A stretch of DNA of 46,993 nucleotides from Bacteroidales bacterium (GTDB lineage: Bacteria > Bacteroidota > Bacteroidia > Bacteroidales > JAFGUD01), in NCBI GenBank assembly GCA_016938685.1, contig JAFGUD010000033.1, forward strand, positions 1-46,993, given 5' to 3'. The number at the start of each line of letters is the position of its first letter. Within the stretch, counting starts at the first letter, position 1. Of this stretch, positions 26,552 through 34,560 are shown in pieces. The position numbers and the translations under genes were made by a program. The notes under the pieces are model-generated. The model saw nothing but the letters and a program-made list of their open reading frames with translations. It did not search any database and was not told the DNA's origin.

Positions 26552-28378
26552 ATGATAAAATCAATTTTCAACCTGATTATTTTTAGCATTATAGGCATTT
26601 CTACGTTTGCTCAGGGGAGAGGTACTTTTATTGAGGCTGATACAACTTTTTATCCGCTTGAAGTAGAACTTCAAATAAACAACAAAACGAAGGATATTAA
26701 TGATGGTTTTGTTATTGCAAACGTATCGGGCGGTATAACTCCATATCACTATTATTGGTCAAAAGAAGATATTTCACTTAACTCTTCAATAGGACAAAAG
26801 TTAACAGAAGGTCAAAAATACACTTTAATTGTTCGCGATTCAAATGGTGATTCATTAGTAAATGATATTTTAGTACCATCAAAATCATTAAATGAAAAAT
26901 TTAACTCAGCATTAGTACCAGCGGTTAATTTTATGGCGAAATTTATTATGGCAGATGTGTTTGCGATGCTAAATATTTATGACCCGGTTTTAAAAGATGA
27001 AAATGGCGAAATATTAAGACATCCTAATGGTGATCCCATGAAAATGAACATTCCAATAATAGTTGTTTGGCTTATATTGGGTGCACTTTTCTTTACTATA
27101 TATTTAGGTTTTATAAATTTCAGAGGCTTCAAACTTGCAATTCAACATGTGGCAGGAAAATTTGACAAGAAAGAGACAAAAGGAGAAGTTTCTCATTTTC
27201 AGGCTCTTACAACAGCTCTTTCGGCCACTGTGGGCTTAGGAAACATTGCCGGAGTGGCAATTGCAATAAGTATTGGAGGACCTGGTGCTACTTTATGGAT
27301 GATTATTGCAGGATTATTAGGTATGTCTACAAAATTTGTTGAATGCACATTAGGAGTAAAATATAGAGACATCAACAAAGACGGAGTAGTTTCAGGAGGT
27401 CCAATGTATTATATGAATAAAGCATTTAAAAACAGAAAAATGGGAGGTTTTGGTAAAATTCTTGCTGGTGTTTTTGCTGTTTTAATAATTGGAGGTTCTT
27501 TTGGAGGGGGCAATATGTTCCAGGCAAATCAGGCTTTTGCGCAAGTTAGTAATATGTTTCCAGCTTTGAGTAACTTTGGTGCTCTATTCGGAGTTATTTT
27601 GGCAATTTTAGTTGGAACGGTTGTACTTGGTGGAATTAAGAGTATTGCAAAAGTCACCGACAAAATAGTTCCATTTATGGCCTTATTTTATGTAATTGTT
27701 GCCTTAATAATAATTATTATCAATTTTAAACATACCGGAGAAGCATTTAGTTTAATATGGAATGGAGCCTTTGGAGCAGATGCACTAAAAGGAGGTATAA
27801 TTGGGGTAATGATTGTCGGCTTTCAAAGAGCTGCTTTTTCTAACGAAGCCGGAGTTGGCTCTGCATCAGTAGCTCACTCCGCAGTAAAAACAAACGAACC
27901 AGTTACTGAAGGTTTAGTTGCATTATTAGAACCATTTATTGATACAGTTGTAATTTGTACAATGACAGCTTTAGTAATAATTTATACAGGGTTTTATTCA
28001 AACCCAACTGGTTTGGACGGAGTAGAATTAACATCTGCGGCATTTGGTTCTGTTTTTAGTTGGTTTCCATACTTACTTATTCTTGCAATAATGCTTTTTG
28101 CTTTTTCAACAATGATATCTTGGTCTTACTACGGATTAAATGGCTTTAAATATCTATTTGGCAAATACATAAAAAACGACAAAACAACAAGAAATATATA
28201 TTACACATTCTTTTTATTATTTATTGTAATCGGTTCTGCTTCAAGTCTTGGAGCAGTAATTGATTTTTCAGACATGATGATTTTGAGCATGGCTTTTCCT
28301 AATATTATTGCTCTTTATGTTCTTTCAAGAGAAGTAAAAGGAGATTTGAAAACTTATTTAAAGAAGATAAAAAAATAA
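26552..28378 (+). CDS. Alanine/glycine:cation symporter (AGCS) with N-terminal SprB-like repeat
   Basis: I chose the ATG at 26552 (608 residues), which gives a clean signal peptide (MIKSIFNLIIFSIIGISTFA, then QG). Residues 38-108 look like one SprB-type repeat (GGITPYHYYWS, then GQKYTLIVRDSNGDS), a beta-sandwich seen many times in gliding adhesin SprB. From about 168 the sodium:amino-acid symporter core follows with about ten membrane segments, TALSATVGLGNIAGVAIAIS, GGPMYYMNKAF and FSNEAGVGSASVAHSA, all AGCS motifs. The transporter takes up alanine or glycine with Na+. The added extracellular repeat is unusual. It converges on the oxidoreductase operon, and a bidirectional terminator lies between. 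Confidence 0.9.
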   Translation: MIKSIFNLIIFSIIGISTFAQGRGTFIEADTTFYPLEVELQINNKTKDINDGFVIANVSGGITPYHYYWSKEDISLNSSIGQKLTEGQKYTLIVRDSNGDSLVNDILVPSKSLNEKFNSALVPAVNFMAKFIMADVFAMLNIYDPVLKDENGEILRHPNGDPMKMNIPIIVVWLILGALFFTIYLGFINFRGFKLAIQHVAGKFDKKETKGEVSHFQALTTALSATVGLGNIAGVAIAISIGGPGATLWMIIAGLLGMSTKFVECTLGVKYRDINKDGVVSGGPMYYMNKAFKNRKMGGFGKILAGVFAVLIIGGSFGGGNMFQANQAFAQVSNMFPALSNFGALFGVILAILVGTVVLGGIKSIAKVTDKIVPFMALFYVIVALIIIIINFKHTGEAFSLIWNGAFGADALKGGIIGVMIVGFQRAAFSNEAGVGSASVAHSAVKTNEPVTEGLVALLEPFIDTVVICTMTALVIIYTGFYSNPTGLDGVELTSAAFGSVFSWFPYLLILAIMLFAFSTMISWSYYGLNGFKYLFGKYIKNDKTTRNIYYTFFLLFIVIGSASSLGAVIDFSDMMILSMAFPNIIALYVLSREVKGDLKTYLKKIKK

Positions 28379-28425
28379 TTACAGATTACTGAATTCTAGT
28401 AATATTCCAAATTATGATAACAAAT

Positions 28426-28463
28426 AAAAACCCGAAAAATCAATTATGATTTTTCGGGTTTTT
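28426..28463. terminator. Bidirectional terminator
   Basis: A perfect 17-base stem (28426-28442 with 28447-28463) and a four-base loop ATTA carry A's on one side and T's on the other. It lies between the convergent symporter gene and the oxidoreductase gamma gene, so it probably stops transcription from both sides. Confidence 0.9.
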
Positions 28464-28467
28464 AATT

Positions 28468-29019
28468 TTATATTTTATTGATTTCCCTTACAATTTCCAT
28501 TCCTCGAGTAATTGCTTTCTCGTTCATTGGAATCATGTGATGATGTCTTTCAGGAAGAGATTTTTTCAAACCTTTAATAACATTTTCCATCTTCACAATA
28601 GGTTTCAGTTTAAGATATGCTCCAAGTACAATCATATTTGCAATTTTTGTATTACCAATAATTGAAGCTTCTTTTGCAGCAGAAATAATACATATATTAA
28701 TGTCTTTTCTTTTTGGAGGATGAATCACTCCGTTGTCATCGTAAAGCAAAAGTCCTCCGGGTTTAACAGTATTCTCAAATTTATCCATTGATTGTTGGTT
28801 CAAAATGATTGCTGTATCAAAAACATTTAGTATTGGAGAACTAATTCTTTCGTCGCTCACAATAACTATTACATTTGCAGTTCCGCCACGCATTTCGGGT
28901 CCGTATGATGGCATCCACGAAACTTCTTGGTCTTGCATTATTCCGGAATAAGCCAATATTTTCCCCATAGAAAGAACACCTTGACCACCAAAACCGGCAA
29001 TTATTATTTCTTCAGTCAT
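28468..29019 (-). CDS. 2-oxoacid:ferredoxin oxidoreductase, gamma subunit
   Basis: The gamma subunit completes the enzyme that oxidatively decarboxylates 2-oxoacids to acyl-CoA and reduces ferredoxin. The 183-residue product starts with the family signature IIIAGFGGQGVLSMGKIL and has SWMPSYGPEMRGGTANVIVI. It is the last gene of the aminotransferase/oxidoreductase operon. A 122-base gap of dyad-rich, repeat-like DNA separates it from the beta-subunit gene, unlike the tight spacing elsewhere in the operon. The exact substrate (2-oxoglutarate or branched-chain 2-oxoacids) cannot be read from this subunit. Confidence 0.92.
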   Translation of the reverse strand: MTEEIIIAGFGGQGVLSMGKILAYSGIMQDQEVSWMPSYGPEMRGGTANVIVIVSDERISSPILNVFDTAIILNQQSMDKFENTVKPGGLLLYDDNGVIHPPKRKDINICIISAAKEASIIGNTKIANMIVLGAYLKLKPIVKMENVIKGLKKSLPERHHHMIPMNEKAITRGMEIVREINKI

Positions 29020-29047
29020 TTTTTTTAATTTTAAAATTTTTAAATAA

Positions 29048-29120
29048 GTTATTGAGTTTGTCGAGTTATCGAATTGTCGAGTAGTTAATTGTCAATTTGA
29101 CTCAATAACGAACTACTCGA
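29048..29120. repeat. Dyad-rich repeat between beta- and gamma-subunit genes
   Basis: GTTATTGAGT (29048-29057) is matched by ACTCAATAAC (29100-29109), and TCGAGTAGTT (29077-29086) by AACTACTCGA (29111-29120). The arms therefore cross in A-B-A'-B' order around a central palindrome GTCAATTTGAC (29091-29101). Short words (TCGAG, TCGAA) recur every 8 bases. The element resembles the degenerate repeat array at 42277. Confidence 0.7.
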
Positions 29121-29141
29121 TTACTCGAACACTCTTTCACT

Positions 29142-29918
29142 CTATAGCTCCTCTTCTTTCAGTGTTCCCAATTCGTAATAAGGCAACATATTGTCTTCCA
29201 ACCACTTAATAGATTGAACGGGTGTCATTTTCCAACCAGAATTACAGTTAGATACGATTTCCACAAAAGAAGTTCCTTTATTTGCTTTTTGGTATTCAAA
29301 CGCTTTTCTGATAGCTTTTTTTGTTTTTCTAACCAAAGCTGGCGTATGAACTGCATGACGAGCTACATAACAAGTTCCAGGTAAAGTTGCAACAATTTCA
29401 GTTATTTTAAGAGGGTTTCCCATCATTTTAACATCACGACCATGTGGCGATGTAGAAGTTTTCATATTTGGAAGAGATGTTGGAGCCATTTGTCCACCAG
29501 TCATACCATAAATACCATTATTAATAAAAATAACAGTAATATTTTCTCCTCTATTACACGCATGAATTGTTTCTGCAGTACCAATTGCAGCTAAATCTCC
29601 GTCTCCCTGATATGTAAAAACGAATTTTTCCGGCATAACTCTTTTTATACCTGTAGCCATTGCTGTCGCACGTCCATGAGGAGCTTGCGCCATATCAATG
29701 TCCATAAATTCGTAAGCCAAAACAGAACACCCCACTGGAGCAACTCCAATTACATCAGTTCTAATATTCATTTCTTCGATAACTTCAAGAACAAGTCTAT
29801 GTGCCACTCCATGCCCACATCCGGGACAATAACTGAGTGGTTTATCGGTAAAAAGTTTAGTTTTCTCAAAAACCAAATTTTCCGATTTTATTATATCTTC
29901 AATTTTTATATCTGCCAT
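29142..29918 (-). CDS. 2-oxoacid:ferredoxin oxidoreductase, beta subunit (TPP-binding)
   Basis: The beta subunit binds thiamine diphosphate, the catalytic cofactor. The 258-residue product has SYCPGCGHGVAHRLVLEVIE, GDGDLAAIGTAETIHACNRG and FINNGIYGMTGGQMAPTS, the GDG...NN motif of the TPP-magnesium site. It starts four bases after the alpha gene, so translation is coupled. Together with alpha, gamma and the ferredoxin-like subunit it forms a complete four-part enzyme. Confidence 0.93.
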   Translation of the reverse strand: MADIKIEDIIKSENLVFEKTKLFTDKPLSYCPGCGHGVAHRLVLEVIEEMNIRTDVIGVAPVGCSVLAYEFMDIDMAQAPHGRATAMATGIKRVMPEKFVFTYQGDGDLAAIGTAETIHACNRGENITVIFINNGIYGMTGGQMAPTSLPNMKTSTSPHGRDVKMMGNPLKITEIVATLPGTCYVARHAVHTPALVRKTKKAIRKAFEYQKANKGTSFVEIVSNCNSGWKMTPVQSIKWLEDNMLPYYELGTLKEEEL

Positions 29919-29922
29919 ATTA

Positions 29923-31008
29923 TTAACCTCCTATAATTTTAGTTTTTAATGCATTAACAATCTCTTCTGGAGTTGGAATCATTCCACCTACTCTTCCAAA
30001 ATGGTCAACAGGAATTTTAAATTCAGTAGCAAGTTTTACATCTTCAACCATTTGTCCCATACTCATTTCTACTGTCAAAGCACCTTTTAAATTAGGCACC
30101 ATATCCATAATTTCTTTGTAAGGGAAAGGATAAAGAGTAATTGGTCTGAAAAGTCCAACTTTTATACCTTCTTTGCGAGCAAGTTCTATTGATTTTTGGC
30201 AAATACGCGCACTTGAACCATAAGCAACAAAAATATAATCAGCGTCGTCGCAATTTATTTTTTCGTATCGAACTTCATTCTCGCAAACTTCTTTATATTT
30301 TGCACCAAGTTTAAGATTAAATTTTTCTTGTCTTTCTGAAACTAAATCAAGTGAAGTAATAATATTTTGTGATCTACTTTCTGGTTTCCCAGTTAACGCC
30401 CAATCGCCATATTTTTGAATGATTTCTTCATTCGTCAAACGTGTTTTTTGCTCAAAAAGCTCAACTTTTTCCATCATCTGACCAATAACTCCGTCAGATT
30501 GAATCATTACAGGATTTCTGTATTTGAAAGCTAATTCAAATGCCAAAGGCACAAAATCTACCATTTCTTGAACAGAAGCTGGCGCAAGAACTATCAAATG
30601 ATAATCTCCGTGTCCACCACCTTTTGTTGATTGAAAATAATCAGCTTGTGAAGGTTGAATTGTTCCTAATCCAGGTCCCCCTCTAACAACGTTTACAACC
30701 ACACAAGGAATTTCCGAACCAGCAATATATGATATACCTTCTTGTTTTAAACTTATTCCAGGACTTGAAGAAGATGTTACAACTTTTTTACCAGTACAAG
30801 CAGCTCCATAAACCATATTTATAGCAGCAACTTCACTTTCAGCTTGTAAAACAACCATTCCTGTTCGTTTGTGAGGTTCTTCAAACATTAAATACTCAAT
30901 GACCTCAGACTGTGGAGTGATAGGATAACCAAAATATCCATCTACGCCCTCGCGTATAAAAGCTTCGGCTATCGCTTCATTTCCTTTCATTAATTTTATT
31001 TCGCCCAT
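29923..31008 (-). CDS. vorB: 2-oxoacid:ferredoxin oxidoreductase, alpha subunit (VorB type)
   Basis: The 361-residue protein is the pyrimidine-binding half of the enzyme. It has MKGNEAIAEAFIREGVDGYF, GYPITPQSEVIEYL, QAESEVAAINMVYGAACTG and VRGGPGLGTIQPSQADYFQS, typical of the VorB/KorA group. The close aminotransferase gene suggests that 2-oxoacids made from amino acids, such as branched-chain ones, are the substrates; 2-oxoglutarate is the main alternative. It lies 25 bases after the ferredoxin-like gene. Confidence 0.92.
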   Translation of the reverse strand: MGEIKLMKGNEAIAEAFIREGVDGYFGYPITPQSEVIEYLMFEEPHKRTGMVVLQAESEVAAINMVYGAACTGKKVVTSSSSPGISLKQEGISYIAGSEIPCVVVNVVRGGPGLGTIQPSQADYFQSTKGGGHGDYHLIVLAPASVQEMVDFVPLAFELAFKYRNPVMIQSDGVIGQMMEKVELFEQKTRLTNEEIIQKYGDWALTGKPESRSQNIITSLDLVSERQEKFNLKLGAKYKEVCENEVRYEKINCDDADYIFVAYGSSARICQKSIELARKEGIKVGLFRPITLYPFPYKEIMDMVPNLKGALTVEMSMGQMVEDVKLATEFKIPVDHFGRVGGMIPTPEEIVNALKTKIIGG

Positions 31009-31033
31009 TTTCGATTTTTTTTAAATTTAAAAT

Positions 31034-31270
31034 TTAGCCTTCAACAGGCAATTTAACTCTGTAAACTGTGATACACGCATCAGGACAAACCATAGCACAA
31101 TTTGTACAACCAGTACACGCTTCCGGATTTGCCATAAAAGAATAGTGATACCCTTTTTCATTTACATTTTCATGCATTGCCAAAACGCCGGCAGGACACG
31201 CAACTGTACATAATTCACAGCCTTTGCATCGTTCAACATTTACAACAACGGCTCCTATAACTTTTGCCAT
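31034..31270 (-). CDS. 2-oxoacid:ferredoxin oxidoreductase, ferredoxin-like subunit (2x[4Fe-4S])
   Basis: This 78-residue protein carries two clusters of Cys: CKGCELCTVACP (about 15-26) and CTGCTNCAMVCP (about 52-63), each a CxxCxxCxxxCP motif that binds one [4Fe-4S] cluster. It passes electrons from the TPP centre to the free ferredoxin. It lies between aminotransferase and alpha-subunit genes, 21 bases after the first. Confidence 0.93.
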   Translation of the reverse strand: MAKVIGAVVVNVERCKGCELCTVACPAGVLAMHENVNEKGYHYSFMANPEACTGCTNCAMVCPDACITVYRVKLPVEG

Positions 31271-31291
31271 AATTATTTGATTTTTATATTT

Positions 31292-32605
31292 TTAATGATT
31301 TTCTCTAAATTTTTTCAGTCTATATTCCAGTATCTCAAATTGTTCGGGAAGTACTTGCGAAACACAAGCTCTCATTCCTTCGGTTCTTTCACTTCCGGTA
31401 ATTTTTAGCGAAATTGCACTAATTCCGTAGTAAAGCATTTCTTCTAAAAGTTCATCACCAGTCATTCCGGGGTAGGAAAATGTAAAATAAAAACCATCTG
31501 AAATATCCTGATCTTCATCTTTTTCATAAACTATTTTGAAACCATTTTCCAAAAACAATCTTTTCATCACATTAGCACGTTCTGCATAAGGTTTTACGGC
31601 TTCAATAAAATTATATTCTCCATTATTGACGGCTCTCAACATTTTAGCCATTCCTTTTTGAACAGAATGACTTACTCCGGCAGAAAGTGTATATAACGAA
31701 CCATATATTAATGCGTATCCAAAAGTATCTTTTTTAAAATTTCTTCTTAAGCCTTCAAAAGATTTATCAAACAAGCTAGGAGAAACGATTATTATACCCA
31801 AACGTTCTCCGGCATAACTAAACACCTTAGAGCTTGAAAGCATAATTACATAATTATTCGTATAATTAGCAACTGAAGGCTGATAAGGAGGTAAACCGGG
31901 TTGAGAATAATCCTCTCTAAAATCCATTCCGAAATAAGCAAGATCTTCAATAACAACTGCCTGATACTTAGTTGCAAGTTCACCAATAATTTTCAATTCC
32001 CTTTCAGTAAAACTAATCCATGAAGGATTATTCGGATTAGAATAAATAATACTTGAAAACTCATCAGTTTTTAAGTATGATTCAATTTTATTTCTAAGTT
32101 TTTCACCTCTGAAATTATAAACATCAAAAGTTTCATATTGTACTCCTAACACTTGACACTGCTGTTTTTGAACAGGAAAACCCGGATCAATAAACAGAAT
32201 TTTATTTCGTTGAGTATAAGTTCTGTTAACAGTTAAAAATAAAGCCATTGCAGATTGCATAGAACCTACTGCAGGAACACAACATTTAGCCTCGACATCT
32301 TTATTCAAAAACAATTTAACAAATCTAGAAGCTTCTTGTTTTAATTCAGCATCTCCCTCAATCATGGGGTATTTAGAAGTAACTACATTTTCAAGAGCTT
32401 CAATTTGAGCATTAAGCAAAATTTTGGGAGTAGGTAAACCGGGAACCCCCATCTCCATTCTCACAAATTTTTCACCTGTTGCTTGCTCTATTTCATTTAC
32501 AACTTTGACAATCTCTCGGATTGTAGAAGAAGAGATATCCGGTTTCAATCCGGAATTATCAATTTTTTCTTTAACAATATTAAAGTTTATTGGGGTCTCT
32601 TTCAT
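31292..32605 (-). CDS. Pyridoxal-phosphate aminotransferase, class I/II
   Basis: The 437-residue protein has the fold-type I layout: a substrate-loop MEMGVPGLPTPKILLNAQIE, YSNPNNPSWISFTERELKII (the NPNNP motif), the Asp of IEDLAYFGMDF and the PLP-binding Lys in MLSSSKVFSYAGERLG. It exchanges an amino group with a 2-oxoacid. As first gene of the operon it would produce the 2-oxoacid that the following ferredoxin oxidoreductase decarboxylates, a plausible amino-acid fermentation route. The substrate cannot be read from the sequence. Confidence 0.88.
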   Translation of the reverse strand: MKETPINFNIVKEKIDNSGLKPDISSSTIREIVKVVNEIEQATGEKFVRMEMGVPGLPTPKILLNAQIEALENVVTSKYPMIEGDAELKQEASRFVKLFLNKDVEAKCCVPAVGSMQSAMALFLTVNRTYTQRNKILFIDPGFPVQKQQCQVLGVQYETFDVYNFRGEKLRNKIESYLKTDEFSSIIYSNPNNPSWISFTERELKIIGELATKYQAVVIEDLAYFGMDFREDYSQPGLPPYQPSVANYTNNYVIMLSSSKVFSYAGERLGIIIVSPSLFDKSFEGLRRNFKKDTFGYALIYGSLYTLSAGVSHSVQKGMAKMLRAVNNGEYNFIEAVKPYAERANVMKRLFLENGFKIVYEKDEDQDISDGFYFTFSYPGMTGDELLEEMLYYGISAISLKITGSERTEGMRACVSQVLPEQFEILEYRLKKFRENH

Positions 32606-32913
32606 TAGTACTTTTTTAAAATTGATTAAAAAATATTAAAGAACTTTAAAATAATATAGAGTGTATTATAACAGCTAAAATTATTCGTTTGCTAAATTAG
32701 TAAATCAAATATGAAGAAAAAATGTTTTTAATCAGGAATTGAATAAATACTTAAAAAACAGCGCATTAGAACAACATGTTTGAAAAAACAAAATACTTTT
32801 AAAGATTTATTTTAAGAATTTAATTTTTTATGGTAAATTTGTTTAAAATTTTGCTTTTAACTAAGCAATTCACTAACCAAAAAACATTAACGACAAAAAG
32901 ACATATTTAACAA
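32606..32913. promoter_or_regulatory. Divergent gap between aminotransferase operon and EEP gene
   Basis: About 308 very AT-rich bases lie between the two starts. I see no gene or strong hairpin. The + promoter at 32810-32841 serves the EEP-siaB pair. No matching consensus was found for the minus-strand oxidoreductase operon, so its promoter is divergent or uses other elements. Confidence 0.4.
32810..32841 (+). promoter_or_regulatory. Promoter of the EEP-siaB pair
   Basis: TAAATTTG (32834-32841) is a perfect -7 box. Twenty bases upstream lies TTTT (32810-32813), 3 of 4 with the TTTG -33 box. The transcript would start near 32848, leaving a 65-base leader. Confidence 0.55.
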
Positions 32914-33951
32914 ATGAAAAAAATTTTATTATCAGCGCTATTTGCTATATTAGTATTAAGCGCATTTGCTCAAGAAAAAGAATATCAAATTGCATGTATT
33001 GCTTTTTATAACGTAGAAAATTTGTTCGATACAATAGTTGATCCAGATACAAATAGAATTTTACAAGAAGATTTTACCCCTAAAGGACCAAAAAATTGGA
33101 CATCTGAAAAGTATTTCAGAAAGCTGGATAATATAGCTCGCGTAATTTCTGATATTGGCACAGAATTGGTGCCAACCGGTCCTGCTATTTTAGGAGTTTC
33201 AGAAGTTGAGAACAAATTAGTTCTTGAAGATTTAGTAAAAAGACCGGCTATAGCATCAAGAAATTATCAGATTGTACATTTTCAATCACAAGACGAAAGA
33301 GGTGTTGATGTTGCTTTTTTATATCAACCAAGCAGGTTTAAATTAATAAGTGCCAATCATTATCCTATTTTATTAGATGAACATGACCGAACAAGAGATT
33401 TGGTTGTAATGTGTGGTCTTTTAGATGGTGAAAAAATGTATTTTATGGTTGACCACTGGCCATCAAGAGGAGGCGGTCAAAAAAAATCACAACCCAAAAG
33501 AGACAGTGTAGCAAGTCATGACAGATCAATTATTGATTCTATTTTGGCTATCGAACCAGATGCTAAAATTATCTTCATGGGTGACCTTAATGACGACCCA
33601 ATCGACGAAAGTGTTACAACATTTTTGAATGCAAATGGTAAACTCAAAAAATTAAAAGAAGGTCAACTTTACAATCCTATGGCTGAAAAATATAAAAAAG
33701 GAATAGGAACTTTGGGATATAATGGCACATGGAATTTATTTGATCAGATAATATTAACACAAAGCTTTTTAGGTGACGATAAAAGCACTTATAAATTTCA
33801 CAAAGCTCTTGTTTATAATAAAAAATATTTAATACAAGAATCGGGATATTACAAAGGTTATCCATTCAGATCATTTAGTGGAAACGATTTTATTGGTGGC
33901 TACAGTGACCATTTCCCTTCTTATATTTACATTATTAAAGAAAATAAATAA
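32914..33951 (+). CDS. Secreted endonuclease/exonuclease/phosphatase-family protein
   Basis: The 345-residue protein has a signal peptide (MKKILLSALFAILVLSAFAQ) and the EEP fold: FYNVENLFDT at the start (Asn and Glu of the metal site), VSEVEN, HWPSRGGGQ with the catalytic His, GDLNDDP and the final SDHFP. These are the residues of DNase I-like enzymes. It is exported, so it may degrade extracellular nucleic acids or dephosphorylate lipids or sugars. The next gene, a SiaB-type kinase, starts four bases after the stop, so they form one operon, an odd pairing of a secreted enzyme with a cytoplasmic kinase. Confidence 0.85.
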   Translation: MKKILLSALFAILVLSAFAQEKEYQIACIAFYNVENLFDTIVDPDTNRILQEDFTPKGPKNWTSEKYFRKLDNIARVISDIGTELVPTGPAILGVSEVENKLVLEDLVKRPAIASRNYQIVHFQSQDERGVDVAFLYQPSRFKLISANHYPILLDEHDRTRDLVVMCGLLDGEKMYFMVDHWPSRGGGQKKSQPKRDSVASHDRSIIDSILAIEPDAKIIFMGDLNDDPIDESVTTFLNANGKLKKLKEGQLYNPMAEKYKKGIGTLGYNGTWNLFDQIILTQSFLGDDKSTYKFHKALVYNKKYLIQESGYYKGYPFRSFSGNDFIGGYSDHFPSYIYIIKENK

Positions 33952-33955
33952 ACCT

Positions 33956-34543
33956 ATGGAAATCGATCGTGTTTTTATGCAATCCGTACTTTCGTTGTAT
34001 GATGAATTAGCCACAAATGGTATTTATATTGTTTATATTGGTAAGTTTACACAACGAATTACTTCAATGTTTTCAGCAATGCTTGAAGAAGAGCTTGAAA
34101 AACACAGTGAAGATAAAAAAACACGAAAAAGAGTTTACCATGCAATGGTGGAAACCATGCAAAATATTCAACGTCACGCAGAAGAATATTCCGAGGAGGT
34201 TTTTAGCAATGGTTTGTTTATGATAGGGAAAAGAGATAAAATCTTTTACATTATAACTTCGAATAAAATCTCAGTTTCCAGTAAAGAAAAAGTAGTATTA
34301 GCTATCGACAAGGTAAATAACTGTACAAGAGAAGAGTTAAACGAAATGTATAAAAAACAACTCAAAGACGGCAAAATCGGAGAACACGGTGGAGCCGGTC
34401 TTGGGTTGATTGATATTGCCAGAAAAACAGAAAACAAAATTGAATATCTGTTTTTACCGATTAATTTCACAGAAGAATATTTTGTACTCAAGGCGGAAGT
34501 TGACCCTAATAAGTTTCATCTTTCAGAAGATAAATTACGATAA
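33956..34543 (+). CDS. siaB: SiaB-family protein kinase
   Basis: I chose the ATG at 33956 (195 residues), four bases after the EEP gene. An upstream in-frame start at 33878 would overlap that gene. The protein has a small GHKL-type ATP-binding fold: MVETMQNIQRHAEEYSEE (N box with Asn-His) and GEHGGAGLGLIDIARKT (G box). In Pseudomonas SiaB phosphorylates SiaC. The matching SiaC-like gene lies 1.7 kb downstream on the other strand and a SiaA-like phosphatase 9 kb away. The N-terminal region lacks membrane or sensor domains. Kinase direction (towards SiaC) is inference from the family. Confidence 0.8.
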   Translation: MEIDRVFMQSVLSLYDELATNGIYIVYIGKFTQRITSMFSAMLEEELEKHSEDKKTRKRVYHAMVETMQNIQRHAEEYSEEVFSNGLFMIGKRDKIFYIITSNKISVSSKEKVVLAIDKVNNCTREELNEMYKKQLKDGKIGEHGGAGLGLIDIARKTENKIEYLFLPINFTEEYFVLKAEVDPNKFHLSEDKLR

Positions 34544-34560
34544 AATTAAAAAACAAGTTA

